Below, one piece after another: positions 51,718 to 63,300 of a stretch of DNA of 64,000 nt. Origin of the DNA: Pseudomarimonas arenosa. Lineage in GTDB: Bacteria > Pseudomonadota > Gammaproteobacteria > Xanthomonadales > Xanthomonadaceae. The stretch spans positions 49,206-113,205 of the forward strand of contig NZ_JACYTR010000012.1 of the NCBI RefSeq assembly GCF_014841215.1, given 5' to 3'. Numbering within the stretch: position 1 is the first letter of the stretch; each line of letters starts with the position of its first letter. The position numbers and the translations under genes were made by a program. The notes beneath the pieces are model-generated. The model was not told where the DNA came from and made no database searches. It saw nothing but the letters and a program-made list of their open reading frames with translations.

Positions 51718-54700
51718 GTGAAGAACGGCATCGGCTTCGTTCGTGCTTTGTTGTTGTTCGTCCTGATCGGCATTGCGTTGCCTGTGCTGGCCCAGGACCC
51801 CAATGTCTCGCTGCAGAAGCAGTTGGTCAGCCCCGCTGCCAATGCCACGGTGCCGCCGGGGACTGATGTGCGCTATCGCATCACGTATGCCTGCAACGGG
51901 GTGTCGGTGGCGAGCTGCGGCACCTTGACCATCACCGATACCTTGCCGCCGGAGCTGGAGATCGTCAGCTGCGATTTCCCTGGTTTCACGGTGGCCAGCT
52001 GCGCGGTCGGCACAAATGCGGTGTCGATCAATCGAACAATTAACTCTGGCGTGACTGGCGAGGGCTTTATCAATGCCCGGGTGCGCCCCAGCGCCGGACC
52101 GGCGACCAATGTCGTCAATACGGCCAATGCCAGCTTCAGCAACAATCCCGGCGGCCAGACCTTGCCGGTGGTCGCCGTCAGTCCGCCAATCAACATCAGC
52201 GCCGCCTCGCAGCGTAACTACACGATCAGCAAGACCCGCATCGATCCCATTGCCGCCCTGGTGATTTCCGACCAGGCCACTTTCGTCACCGATCGGGTGC
52301 AGTTCTGTGCCACCAGCGGTATCGACCTGGTAGAGCTGCAGGGAGTGAGCATCTACGACGACACGCCGGCCATCGCGAGCAATATCCGCACCACCATCCC
52401 CGCTGGCGTGCCGGCAATCAGCGAGAGCATCGTCGGCAATCGCATCACCTGGACCATTCCTGCCGCGCGCCTGGACATCGATGCCCTGTACCCGCCGGGT
52501 TCGAATCTTGGCGCGCCGTCCTGTTTCAGTTTCTTGGTTACCTATGATCTGCCTGCGGGTGCCGCCCTGGTCCAGGACCGCGCGCATGTGCGCAGCACCG
52601 ACAGCGTGTATTGCCCGGAAATCGGTCTGGGTGTGCCGCCGATCGGCAGCACCGACGAAGCACAGTGTTATGGGGAGACCGATGGTGTGCGTGGCGGCCC
52701 GGCGTCGATCGGCTCGGTGAGCAAGAGCGGCAATGACGCCACCCCCAGCGATGCTCCGGACGACTTCGGCATTGGCCGAATCAACTGGAATGTGGGCGGA
52801 TCATTCGAGTCGAATGTCGGTCTGCGCGACGTCGAGTACTTCGATGTGCTGCCCACCGAGAACACCGGCAACCCGGCCCAGCTGCAGGTCAGCAGTTTTA
52901 CTCTGGGACAATGGGTGCAGGGTGCGCCGATCTATGACGTGGTGGCCGATGTCTACACCACCACGATCACGCCAGCGCCCGTCGCCAACTGCGGTGATGC
53001 GAACTGGACCCTGGCTGCCGCCGGCGCTGCGTTCAACGCTAACACTCAGATCAGCTCTGGCCTGGCCGGTATCACCGGCATCTGCTGGGCCTTTCGCAAC
53101 GCCTCGGCTGCCGCGCCGGTCAATGAGCTACCGCGCGACTTTGCCTTCACCAGCTCGCCGCGTATCACCCAGCCGGTACCAAGCACGATCACTCCGCCGG
53201 CCCTGCCCGGCGCGATCCTGGTGCAGAACTGCTTCCAGGTGAACTGGGACGCCGGTGGGCCGCAAACCCAGAACACCTGCCGCACCCAGCGCATCGAAGA
53301 TCCGCGCGCCGGTGTCGATCCGATCAAGGTGGTGCAGGCGGCGCCGAGTCAGCTGCGGCCGTTGGACGAGATCGTCTATCGCGTTGGCGTGAATCACGCG
53401 GTCGGCGACTCGACGGGCGATATCGTCAATCCGGTAGTGGTTGACGTGTTGCCGGCCGAGCTGGAGTTCATCAGCGCGACGCCGGTGTCACCGGGTTCGC
53501 CGGTACCGACGATCGTCGTGTTGTCCGACACGCCGGCGGCCGACCAGACCCTGGTGCGAATCAGCTACACCGGAACCTTCCCGCGCAACACGCCGGTCGC
53601 CAATATGCCGCGTGTCGACATCCGTACCCGTATTGCCGCCGGCACCGCCGACGGTGTCTATAGCAACCGGGTGGCGGTGTTCGAGAACGGCAATCCCGAC
53701 ACCACCTGTGCCGGCAGCGAAGTCGTCGACGCCGAGGACTATGACGGCGATAGCAACAGCACCGAGAATCGCTGTCAGCGCGATGTCAGCTTCACCATCA
53801 TTCAGGCGGCGGTGCTGGACGGCACCAAGTGGGTCAGCGGGCCCGGTCCGTTCGACAACCCGTCCAATCGGATTGTCGATGACGCCATCGAAGCACCGGT
53901 CACCGCCCATGCCGATTGCCCGGTCTATCACACCGAGTTTGCCGGTCAGCTTGGCATCGGCGTGGACACCAACCCCTACACCCGCTTCCCCTGCGTGGCA
54001 CGCACCGAGTTCGGCGGCGCCTTCAGCTACCGCATCCGGGTGCAGAACGCCGGCAATGTGGCATTTGACAATTACGTGATCTACGACGTGCTGCCCTTCG
54101 TCGGCGACACCGGCGTCGGCGAGCCGCAGGCCATGGTCACTCGTAACACTCGGTTCCGTCCGTTCATGACCGCTGCGCCGACCGTGCTTGGCGCACAGAC
54201 CGATGCCCCGATTGCCGGCAAGTTCACTGTAGAGTATTCGGCGTCGACCAACCCGTGCCGAGATGAGGTGTCCGACGATCAGGATACCGCAGGCTGGCAG
54301 GGCGGAAGTTGTACAGATGACTGGAGCGCCACGCCACCGGGTGGCGACTTCGCCAATGTGCGCGCCTTCCGCATTCTTGCCTTCACCGATGACGATGGCA
54401 GCGATCCGGTGAACTGGGGGCGTCTGGAAACCGTGGTGTTTGAAATCCCGATGCAGGCGCCGCCGTTTGTCGCCCAGCCGGGCAGCAACGATGCCCTGCC
54501 CAGCATCGTCGACAGCACCAGCATTTTCAATCCGTCCTACGGTTCGTTTGCTCATCGCGCCTACCGCGCGGTGAACGGCGCTTCGCTCGATCCGCTCAAT
54601 TTGCTGCCGACCGCAGAGCCGGTGAAAGTCGGTGTTATCCTGCCCGAGCGCTACCGCATCGGTAACCTGGTTTGGCGCGACACCAATAATGACGGTGACG

Positions 54701-57700
54701 TCGACCAGGGTGAGCCGGGCTTGAACGGCATCGACGTCTACCTGTGCCGTGATGATGACGGAAATGCCGGGCCGACAGTGGGCGATACCCAGGTGGCGAT
54801 GACCACCACAGCGACCATTGGCGGTCGATTGGGCAAGTACCGTTTCAGCAATCTTCAGCGGCAGAGTGACTACTACGTGGCCATCCCTGATGGCCAGACG
54901 CCTCTGGCTGGCCTCGTGGTCTCCACCAGCAACAATGGCCGCGATCCAAACAACGACATTGACAACGATAACAACGCCCAGGCCAGCGCCGCCCCGGCAA
55001 GCTGCGCCGGCGCCTCGGCCTACGTCACCTCGCCCAACTGGATCGTTGGCATCAACAGCGGTCTGGAGCCCAACAACGAGCGCACCCACACCAGTTCGGG
55101 CAATCAGGACGATGATCCGATGCAGGGCGGCGGCACCGATCTGTGGCCGGATCGGATGTCGAACTTCAGCGCCGATTTTGGCTTCGCCGCCGGCAGCAAC
55201 AATGCCGACCTCGGCGACTTGCCGGATAGCGGCAACAACACCGGAACGGGCAACTACCGCACGGTGCTGGCCGACAACGGCCCCAGCCATCTGCAAACGG
55301 CAAACCTGAGCCTTGGTTTGCTCTGGGATGCCGAACTCGAAGGGGTGCCGAGTGCGACCGCGCTGGGCGACGATCTCGCCTTCAGTGATGACGAAGACGG
55401 CGTTGTCGATGTCGCGCAGCTGCAGTTCTTCCGCGGCCAGCCGGCCCAGGTGCAGGTGCGGGTGGTGAACGATAGCGGCAGCACCGCGCGCCTGTGCAGC
55501 TACGTCGACTGGAATGCCGACGGTGACTTCAGCGACACCGTCAATGGTGTCGCCGAAATGGCGCCAACGCTGACCATTCCGACTGGCACCGGTGGCACTG
55601 GCAGCGTGGTGATCGCGAACTGGGGCAATGCGCCGTATCCGGGTTCGACCATCGACCCGACCTACGCCCGTTTCCGCCTCAGCCTGGACAGCGGCAATTG
55701 CACTACGGGTTTCGCCAATGGGCCTTCCAACAGCGGTGAGGTCGAGGACTATCAGGCCGCGGTGATCGCCATCGATCGCGGCGATCTGCCCGACACCACG
55801 GCGGCCACCGGCGTCGGCGATTACCAGACCCTGATTGCCAATGCCGGCCCCAGCCATACCATCCGTTCCACCCTGCGTCTGGGCAGTGAGAACGACGCCG
55901 ACATCGAAGGCCAGCCGAATGCGGCGGCCAACGGCGACGACGCCGCACCCGGCAGCCAGCCCGATGACGAGGACGGCATTACCACGGCCGACCTGTCGCT
56001 GATTGCCGGCGCCGCCGAAACCGTGCGTTACACGGTCACCAACACGACCGGCCATCCTGCCACGGTTTGCGGCTATATCGACTTCAATGGCGACGGCGAC
56101 TTCCTCGATGCCGGCGAGCTGGCCACTGACAGCGTGGCGACCGGCGCCAACAACGCCAGTCGTTCACTCAGCTTCAACGTGCCGGCCGATGCAGTCAGCA
56201 GCAGCTATGCCCGATTCCGCTTGTTCACCGCCGCGGCCAACGGCGGCGCAAGTTGCGACCCCGACGGCGATCTGCTTGATGGCGAGGTCGAGGACTATCC
56301 GGTCAGCGTCGCCGCCTTCGATCTGGGCGACCTGCCGGATACCGCCAACGGTGTCGGCACTGGCAACTACCAGACCCTGCTCAGCGATAGCGCTGCGCGC
56401 CATCCGATTCTGCCCGGCTTCCCGACCGCGCCGAATCTGTACATGGGTACCGGCGTCGACGCCGAAGCCGACGGCCAGCCCAATGCCGGTGCGAATGGCG
56501 ATGATGGCGTGTTCAGCGACGACGAAGATGGCGTTAGTCCGGCCGAACTCGGCCTGATCGTCAATATCCCGGCGACGGTCAATGTCAGCGTGACCAACAA
56601 CGCCGGGGCAACAGCCCGGTTGTGCGGCTTTATCGACTTCACCGGCGATGGCGACTTTGCCGATCCGGGCGAAACCGCTTCGGCCAGCATCGCCAGTGGT
56701 TTCAGCGGCAGCACGGCACTGAACTTCGGTCCGCCCCTGGTCGGCGCGGCTAGCAGCACCTACGCCCGCTTCCGTCTCAGCACCGACACTGGCGGCAACT
56801 GCACGGCCAGTGGAGACGCCAGCGACGGCGAGGTGGAAGACTATGTGGTGAGCATTGCCGAGCCCTCCGATCTGGGGGATCTGCCGGACAGCGGCGCCGG
56901 CACGGCCAGCGGCAACTACGAGACCCTGCGTGCGTCCAACGGCGCCCGCCATCCGCTGCGTCCGGGCCTGCGCTTAGGCGCCCTGGTCGACGATGAAACC
57001 GATGGTTTCCCGAGCAATGCCACCGATGGTGACGACCTCGACAACAGCGATGACGAAGATGGCATAGTCATCGACGACCTTGGCGCCAGCAACCTGGTTG
57101 CCGGTCGTGCGGCCGCCGTGCGCTTCAACGCCACCAATTCCACTGGCGTCGCTGCGCGTGCCTGTGCCTACATCGACTTCAATGGCGATGGCGATTTTGC
57201 CGACAGCGGCGAAGTGGCGCAGACCGCGGTGCCTGACGGCAGCACCGATGCGGCACTGAGCTTCAGCTTCAATGTGCCGACGGCGGGAACGGTGAATAAC
57301 ACGTTTGCCCGATTCCGCCTCAGCACGCAGGCCGGCGCCTGCAGCGGGGCGACGGCCAACGGCGTCGAGCCGGACGGCGAGGTCGAGGACTATCAGGCGG
57401 CGATCAGCATTCAGGATTGGGGCGATTTGCCCGATACCGCGGCCGGCGTGGCCAGCGGCGATTATCAGACCCTGGCCAGCGACAACGGCGCGGTGCATCC
57501 GATCGTCGCCGGCCTGCGGCTGGGTGCCAGTGTCGATCCGGAAGGCGATGGTCAGCCCGGCACCGGCGCCAATGGCGATGACAACAATCAGTCCGGCCTG
57601 CCAGCCCTCGATGACGAAGACGGCATCGACATCGGAACACTGAGTTTCACCGCCGGCATCGCCAGCGATGTGGCGCTGACTGCCACCAATACTACTGGCC

Positions 57701-59976
57701 TGCCGGCGCGGGTCTGTGGCTTCATCGACTTCAATCGCGACGGTGTGTTCGCCGGGCCGGAAGTGCAGGAGGTGGCGGTCCCCGATGGCAGTGCCGACGC
57801 CGCCTTGGCGCTGTCCTTCACCGCCCCGGTCGACACCTTGTTCGGCGAGGTGTTTGCCCGCTTCCGTCTCAGTACCGATGTGGCGGGCGCCTGCGCGTCC
57901 GCAGGCCCGGCCAGCAACGGCGAGGTGGAGGACTACGTCGCCTTCGTCGGCAACGTCGACCTCGGTGACCTGCCCGACGCCAGCATCGGCACCGGTGCTG
58001 GCAACTACAACACCTTGCGTTCCGACAGCGGCGCCGAGCATCAGATCGTCGATGGCCTGTTTATCGGCGCCCGGGTCGATCACGAGGTAGACGGTCAGCC
58101 CTCAGTCGGCGCCGATGGCGACGATAACGCCGCGCCGCTGTCACCGGTGGTGGACGACGAAGATGGTGTCAATCCGAGTGACCTGGTCTTCATCGCCACC
58201 ACCCCGGGCATCGTGCCCGTAGTCGTCACCAATACCCAGACCACGCCAGCGGCAGCCAATCTCTGCGGCTATGTCGATTTCAACGGTGACGGCGATTTCC
58301 TCGATGCCGGCGAGTCGGCTTCGGCGGTGGTGCCCGATGGCAGCAGCAATGCCACGGTCAATCTGAGTTTCGGTACGGTGCTGGCGACCTCGGCACGTTC
58401 GACCTACGCCCGCTTCCGGCTGACTACCGACGCCTGTTCGCCGACCGGCTTTGCCAGCAATGGTGAGGTCGAGGACTACCCGGTGACGGTGCGGGTGTTT
58501 GATCTCGGTGATCTGCCTGACAGCGTGGCCGGCGTGGCTGCCAATGACTATCAGACGCGTCTTGCCGACGGCGGTGCCCGGCACGAGATCGTCACCGGCC
58601 TGTTCCTGGGCAATCAGGTCGATCCAGAGGGCGATGGTCAGCCCAGCGCCAATGCGCGCGGCGATGACATGGCCGGGCTGGACGACGAAGACGGTGTCAC
58701 CTTCCAGACCCCCTATGAGCTGGGCAGCCCGGCGCGCGTCACTGTGCGTGCGACCAACTTAACCGGTACATCCGCCCTGGTCTGCGGGTACATCGACTGG
58801 AATGGCGATGGTGATTTTGCCGACAGTAATGAGTTCCTCTCGCAGGCCGTGCCGGCCGGCAGCAACAACGCCAGTTTCCTGATGAACTTCGGCCTGGCGC
58901 CGATCCAGGCGGGCCTGTTGCCCTACGCGCGCTTCCGTCTCAGTACCCATGGCGTGTGCTCGGTGACCGGTGAAGCCAGCGACGGTGAGGTCGAGGACTA
59001 TCAGATCGACACTACCGGCAACGGCGCGTTGGAGCTCGGTGATCATGTCTGGCACGACCGCAACAACAACTGTCACTTCGACCCGGGTGAGCAGGGTATC
59101 GCTGGCGTCACCGTGCGGCTGTTCCTCGACAGCAACCACGACGGCGAGCCCGATGCGGCGGCAATCGACACCACCACCACCGACGGTGACGGGCGCTATC
59201 GTTTTGTCGATCTGCTGCCGGATCACTATGTGGTGGAGATTGATCGCCCTGGTCGCTATCTCGGCAGCAGCGGTTCGGGCTGGCCGTATCAGCCACACGG
59301 CAGCTGCATGAACGGCGTCAACCCCAATGACGATGCCGACGAGGACGACAATGGCTTCGAGATGGGCGACCTCACCCGCTCGCCGTCGATCACCCTGGTA
59401 GCCGAGGATGAGCCGGGCCCACCCAACTCAGATACCAATCCGACTGTCGATTTCGGCTTGGTCTACAACTTTGATCTGGCGTTGGACAAGCAGTTGGACC
59501 CGGCACAGCCGGCCAATGTGGTGAGTGGTGAGATCGTCGACTACGTGGTGACGGTGCGCAATGAAGGCGCGGTGCCGGCGCGCAATATCTGGGTGCGCGA
59601 TCGCTTCCCGCCGGGCTTTGCTTACGTCGGCGATGATTGGATCGAAGCGCTGGACGGACGCTCGGCAACCTACATGTTTGCCGGCCCCTTGTTGCCGGGC
59701 GAGAGTCTGAGCGTGGCAATTCGACTGCGGGCGCTGAACGGCAGCGGCGGCACGCTGTACAACGATGCCGAGATCATCGATGCCGATGACGACCTGGGCA
59801 GCGACCCGGTCGACATCGACTCGGTGCCGGACAACGACACACCGCCCGAAGACGACCAGCGCGGCGTGCCTGTATTGCTGCCGATTCTGCAGATTCCGGC
59901 CACCGATCTTTGGGCCTTGGCGCTATTGGCGGTGCTTGCGTTGGGCATCGGATGGCGGCGCCGAAAGCTGATCTGA
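51718..59976 (+). CDS. Giant secreted repeat protein with seven GEVEDY modules
   Basis: The 2752-residue protein has a signal peptide (ALLLFVLIGIALPVLAQ), several DUF11/isopeptide-like domains in residues about 24-970, an SdrD B-like domain (975-1110, YRIGNLVWRDTNNDGDVD), then seven modules of about 180-192 residues beginning near 1164, 1356, 1536, 1718, 1900, 2080 and 2262. Each starts D(L/R/W)GDLPD, has a DFNGDGDF-type Asp-rich, possibly calcium-binding stretch, and ends GEVEDY. A second SdrD-like domain (2437-2575), a DUF11 domain (about 2586-2700) and a C-terminal IPTL-CTERM-like anchor (helix ALALLAVLALGIG plus WRRRKL) follow. It is probably a surface or secreted adhesin-like protein. 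GTG start after CCGGAGAG. Confidence 0.88.
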   Translation: MKNGIGFVRALLLFVLIGIALPVLAQDPNVSLQKQLVSPAANATVPPGTDVRYRITYACNGVSVASCGTLTITDTLPPELEIVSCDFPGFTVASCAVGTNAVSINRTINSGVTGEGFINARVRPSAGPATNVVNTANASFSNNPGGQTLPVVAVSPPINISAASQRNYTISKTRIDPIAALVISDQATFVTDRVQFCATSGIDLVELQGVSIYDDTPAIASNIRTTIPAGVPAISESIVGNRITWTIPAARLDIDALYPPGSNLGAPSCFSFLVTYDLPAGAALVQDRAHVRSTDSVYCPEIGLGVPPIGSTDEAQCYGETDGVRGGPASIGSVSKSGNDATPSDAPDDFGIGRINWNVGGSFESNVGLRDVEYFDVLPTENTGNPAQLQVSSFTLGQWVQGAPIYDVVADVYTTTITPAPVANCGDANWTLAAAGAAFNANTQISSGLAGITGICWAFRNASAAAPVNELPRDFAFTSSPRITQPVPSTITPPALPGAILVQNCFQVNWDAGGPQTQNTCRTQRIEDPRAGVDPIKVVQAAPSQLRPLDEIVYRVGVNHAVGDSTGDIVNPVVVDVLPAELEFISATPVSPGSPVPTIVVLSDTPAADQTLVRISYTGTFPRNTPVANMPRVDIRTRIAAGTADGVYSNRVAVFENGNPDTTCAGSEVVDAEDYDGDSNSTENRCQRDVSFTIIQAAVLDGTKWVSGPGPFDNPSNRIVDDAIEAPVTAHADCPVYHTEFAGQLGIGVDTNPYTRFPCVARTEFGGAFSYRIRVQNAGNVAFDNYVIYDVLPFVGDTGVGEPQAMVTRNTRFRPFMTAAPTVLGAQTDAPIAGKFTVEYSASTNPCRDEVSDDQDTAGWQGGSCTDDWSATPPGGDFANVRAFRILAFTDDDGSDPVNWGRLETVVFEIPMQAPPFVAQPGSNDALPSIVDSTSIFNPSYGSFAHRAYRAVNGASLDPLNLLPTAEPVKVGVILPERYRIGNLVWRDTNNDGDVDQGEPGLNGIDVYLCRDDDGNAGPTVGDTQVAMTTTATIGGRLGKYRFSNLQRQSDYYVAIPDGQTPLAGLVVSTSNNGRDPNNDIDNDNNAQASAAPASCAGASAYVTSPNWIVGINSGLEPNNERTHTSSGNQDDDPMQGGGTDLWPDRMSNFSADFGFAAGSNNADLGDLPDSGNNTGTGNYRTVLADNGPSHLQTANLSLGLLWDAELEGVPSATALGDDLAFSDDEDGVVDVAQLQFFRGQPAQVQVRVVNDSGSTARLCSYVDWNADGDFSDTVNGVAEMAPTLTIPTGTGGTGSVVIANWGNAPYPGSTIDPTYARFRLSLDSGNCTTGFANGPSNSGEVEDYQAAVIAIDRGDLPDTTAATGVGDYQTLIANAGPSHTIRSTLRLGSENDADIEGQPNAAANGDDAAPGSQPDDEDGITTADLSLIAGAAETVRYTVTNTTGHPATVCGYIDFNGDGDFLDAGELATDSVATGANNASRSLSFNVPADAVSSSYARFRLFTAAANGGASCDPDGDLLDGEVEDYPVSVAAFDLGDLPDTANGVGTGNYQTLLSDSAARHPILPGFPTAPNLYMGTGVDAEADGQPNAGANGDDGVFSDDEDGVSPAELGLIVNIPATVNVSVTNNAGATARLCGFIDFTGDGDFADPGETASASIASGFSGSTALNFGPPLVGAASSTYARFRLSTDTGGNCTASGDASDGEVEDYVVSIAEPSDLGDLPDSGAGTASGNYETLRASNGARHPLRPGLRLGALVDDETDGFPSNATDGDDLDNSDDEDGIVIDDLGASNLVAGRAAAVRFNATNSTGVAARACAYIDFNGDGDFADSGEVAQTAVPDGSTDAALSFSFNVPTAGTVNNTFARFRLSTQAGACSGATANGVEPDGEVEDYQAAISIQDWGDLPDTAAGVASGDYQTLASDNGAVHPIVAGLRLGASVDPEGDGQPGTGANGDDNNQSGLPALDDEDGIDIGTLSFTAGIASDVALTATNTTGLPARVCGFIDFNRDGVFAGPEVQEVAVPDGSADAALALSFTAPVDTLFGEVFARFRLSTDVAGACASAGPASNGEVEDYVAFVGNVDLGDLPDASIGTGAGNYNTLRSDSGAEHQIVDGLFIGARVDHEVDGQPSVGADGDDNAAPLSPVVDDEDGVNPSDLVFIATTPGIVPVVVTNTQTTPAAANLCGYVDFNGDGDFLDAGESASAVVPDGSSNATVNLSFGTVLATSARSTYARFRLTTDACSPTGFASNGEVEDYPVTVRVFDLGDLPDSVAGVAANDYQTRLADGGARHEIVTGLFLGNQVDPEGDGQPSANARGDDMAGLDDEDGVTFQTPYELGSPARVTVRATNLTGTSALVCGYIDWNGDGDFADSNEFLSQAVPAGSNNASFLMNFGLAPIQAGLLPYARFRLSTHGVCSVTGEASDGEVEDYQIDTTGNGALELGDHVWHDRNNNCHFDPGEQGIAGVTVRLFLDSNHDGEPDAAAIDTTTTDGDGRYRFVDLLPDHYVVEIDRPGRYLGSSGSGWPYQPHGSCMNGVNPNDDADEDDNGFEMGDLTRSPSITLVAEDEPGPPNSDTNPTVDFGLVYNFDLALDKQLDPAQPANVVSGEIVDYVVTVRNEGAVPARNIWVRDRFPPGFAYVGDDWIEALDGRSATYMFAGPLLPGESLSVAIRLRALNGSGGTLYNDAEIIDADDDLGSDPVDIDSVPDNDTPPEDDQRGVPVLLPILQIPATDLWALALLAVLALGIGWRRRKLI

Positions 59977-59984
59977 GTCGTGTG

Positions 59985-60016
59985 CCCCGGCCCGCCTCTC
60001 GAGGGCGGGTCCGGGG
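59985..60016 (+). terminator. GC-rich stem-loop after the giant protein gene
   Basis: CCCCGGCCCGCC and GGGCGGGTCCGGGG can pair around TCTCGA eight bases after the stop at 59976. There is no T-run, so termination is plausible but unproven. Confidence 0.6.
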
Positions 60017-60104
60017 GCGTTCGCTGTCGACCCATTCGTGAAATCCTTCACAAAAGCCTTGACATTCTTCACGATCCCTTGCCGTCTGTCGGTTGGTGGT
60101 TCAG

Positions 60105-60138
60105 CTTTCGTATAACTGTCATTTATCCCGGGTATCAT
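60105..60138 (+). promoter_or_regulatory. PhoB-type promoter (Pho box and -10) for the nuclease
   Basis: CTTTCGTATAACTGTCAT (60105-60122) matches the two-half Pho box (consensus CTGTCAT, four A/T bases, CTGTCAT), with the second half perfect and the first 5 of 7. Ten bases downstream is TATCAT (60133-60138), one base off the -10 TATAAT, at the distance used by PhoB-activated promoters, which lack a -35. The remaining 190 bases to the start codon at 60330 are a long leader without a recognised riboswitch or gene. Confidence 0.65.
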
Positions 60139-60329
60139 GCCCGTCCCTCGTGCACTGGCAGCGGTCAGGCGACCGCAACGGGGGCTGCGTCCTCGGGCTA
60201 TGACTTCGCGGTGACGGATCGTCGCCAACGGCGGGTTTTGCTCCGGACGCCCTACTACCTGCTCTGTCCAGCGCCGATTCGGTGGTGGCGGGTGGTCTTT
60301 TGCGTCCCAAATCCGAACAAGGTTGAGTT

Positions 60330-63300
60330 ATGTCTAATCCGCAGTTGAAGCGCGCATGTCTGCTCGGGGCCCTGCTGGGTGCCGGGCTGGCAAGCCAGGA
60401 CGTGGCCGCGCAGGCCGCCGATCTGTTCTTCTCCGAGTACGTTGAAGGCAGTTCCAATAACAAGGCGATCGAGATCTACAACGGCACCGGAGCGGCCGTT
60501 GATCTGAGTGTCTACACGGTCGAGCTGTACGCCAATGGCGCCGCGTCGCCGGGCAATACGCAGGCCCTCAGCGGTACCTTGGCCGACGGCGATGTATTCG
60601 TCATCACCAACTCCGGCGCTGCGCTGACCGAGATCACCAGCAACTCCGATCTGACCAGTTCGGTGACCTTCTTCAACGGTGACGACGCCCTGGTGCTGAA
60701 GAAGTCCGGCGTGGTCATCGACCGCCTTGGTCAGGTGGGTTTTGATCCCGGCTCCGAATGGGGCACGGGCAATGCCAGCACCCTGGACAACACCATTCGC
60801 CGCAAGTCGGATATCTGCGAAGGCGACACCGCGCACCTCAGTGCGTTCGATCCTTCAGTGCAGTGGGACGGCTACCCGAACAACACGGTTGAAGGTATCG
60901 GTGCGCATACGGCCAACTGCACCACCACGCCGGAGCTGTCGATTGCCGATGTCAGCCAACTGGAAGGTGACAGCGATAGCAGCACCTTTACCTTCACCAT
61001 CAGTTTGAGCGCGCCGGCCGCTGCCGGTGGCGTGACCTTTGATATCGCCACCGCGGACGACAGCGCGACGGCCGGTGAGGACTACGTGGCCAGCTCGGCA
61101 AACGGCCTCAGCATCGCCGAAGGCGAGTCCAGCACAACCTTTGCGGTCACCGTCAACGGCGACACGGCGGTTGAAGGCAATGAGCGCTTCTTCGTCAACG
61201 TCAGCAATGTAGTCGGCGCCAATGTCGCCGATGATCAGGCTGACGGCACCATCCAGAATGACGACGCTTCCAGCCTGCCGGGCTTGAGTATCAGCGACGC
61301 AAGCATCGCTGAAGGCAATGGCGGTACCACCACCTTGAGTTTCACTGTGAGCCTCAACGCGCCGGCCGGCGTGGGAGGCGTCAGCTTCGATGTCGACAGC
61401 AGCGACGCCCTGGTCGACGATAGCGCCACCGCCGGCATCGACTATGTCGCGCTGTCGCAGGATGGACTCAGCATTGCCGAAGGCGAGACCCAGACCACGG
61501 TCGATGTCAGCATCAATGGCGATGTCAGCTTCGAAGCCGACGAGCAGTTCGTGCTCACCGTCAGCAATGTCAGTGGCGCCGATCTGATCGGTGCCCAGGC
61601 GACCGGCACCATTCTCAACGATGATGTCAGCCTGTCGCTGGCCGACGCCAACCTGACCGAGGGTGATCAGGGCAGCAGCCCGCTGAACTTTGTCGCCACT
61701 CTCAGCGGCCCCTTGGGCAGTGACCTGACCATCACGGCCAACACCAGCAATGGCAGCGCCACTGCCGGTGATGCCTCGCCGGCGGACTATCAGGCGATCA
61801 GCAACGGCGAGTTCGTGATTGCGGCGGGCCAGACCAGCGTACAGATTCCGGTCACCGTGTTCGGCGATATCAGCGACGAGAACGACGAGACCTTCAATCT
61901 GAGCATCGCCGCCAGTGGCGTCGATCTGTTGGATGGCGAGGCCATCGGCACCATCACCGACAACGATTCGGCCGCGGTTGAAATTCATGCCATCCAAGGC
62001 AATGGCCTGCGTTCTCCGTTCGCTCCGGCCAGCGGCAACACCAGCGGTCAAGCGGTGACCACGAGTGGCAATATCGTGACCGCGGTGCTGAGCAATGGCT
62101 TCACCATGCAGACCCCGGACGGTCGCATCGACGGAGACCTGCAGACCTCACAGGGACTGTTCGTGTTCACCGGTTTGGCCCCTGGTGTCAGTGTCGGTCA
62201 GACCGTGACAGTGAAAGGCGCGGTCGCCGAGTATTACAACTTCACCCAGCTCACTTCGGCCACCGTGGTAATCGACAACGCCGGTGCCAGCGCGTTGCCG
62301 ACCGCCATCGTGTGGGATCAGAACACCCCGTCGCCCGATCCGACCAACCTGAGCTGCGGCGCCACTCTGGGCAACTTCGAATGCTTCGAAGGCATGCGGG
62401 TCAGCGTGCCGGTCGGCGTGGTGGCCACCGGCAACCAGACCTTTGGCACCGATCCCTATGCCGAAGCCTATGTGTCGGCGGTCGGTACCCGCAGCCGTCG
62501 TGAGGCCGGTGTGCGCTTCGGCCTGTCCGGTACCAATGGCCAGGCGGTATGGGACGGCAATCCGGAAATCTTCGAGCTGGATGCCGATCGCATCATCAGC
62601 GCCAATGCCAACCTGGAGCTGCGTGGCGGCGCCAGTTTCGAGGCGACCGGCGTGGTGGGCTACGACTTCGGGAACCACGAGCTGTGGCCGACCGAGATGA
62701 CCGTGCTGGACGACGTGCAACGCGGTGTGCCGGCCAACCTGCGTGCCTCGGCCTTCACCATCGGTTCGTTCAACGTGCTGCGTCTGTGCTCGACGGCCAA
62801 CTGCGCCAGCACCTCAGGCGACCCCACCGAGCAGGAGATTGCTGCCAAGCAAGCGCGTCTGTCGGCCTATGTCCGCGACGTACTGCGCTCGCCGGCGGTA
62901 CTGGGTGTTCAGGAGGTCGAGACCCTGGAACTGCTGCAGCAGCTGGCCACTCAGATCGCCAGCGATGGCGGCCCGACCTATACCGCTTACCTGGCAGAAG
63001 GTAACGACGTCGGCGGCATCGACAATGGTTTCCTGGTCAACGAAGCGCTGATCAGCAATGTCAGCCTGCGCCAGCTAGGCCTCACCGATCAGATCACCGA
63101 TGCCAATGGCTGCAGCGGTGGCGCGGCGCCCTGCACACTGCACGATCGCCCGCCCTACATGCTGCGCGGCGTGTTCAGCGCGGCTGGTGTGTCGCAGCCA
63201 TTCGCTGTGGTCAATAACCACACCCGTTCGCGTGGCTCGGTGGATAGCGGCAGCGAGAGCGGCCGTGTGCGCCTGAAGCGCTATTATCAGGCCCTGGCGA

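Noticed and set aside
53488..56055. Very long minus-strand open frame (about 855 codons) opposite the giant secreted protein
   Set aside because: It is the mirror of a GC-rich, Asp/Gly/Ala-rich coding strand; it has no signal, no family resemblance, and repeats with the plus-strand modules.
60139..60329. Possible riboswitch in the long leader of the nuclease gene
   Set aside because: No match to the conserved cores of c-di-GMP, SAM, cobalamin or TPP riboswitches that I could recognise; left as plain leader.
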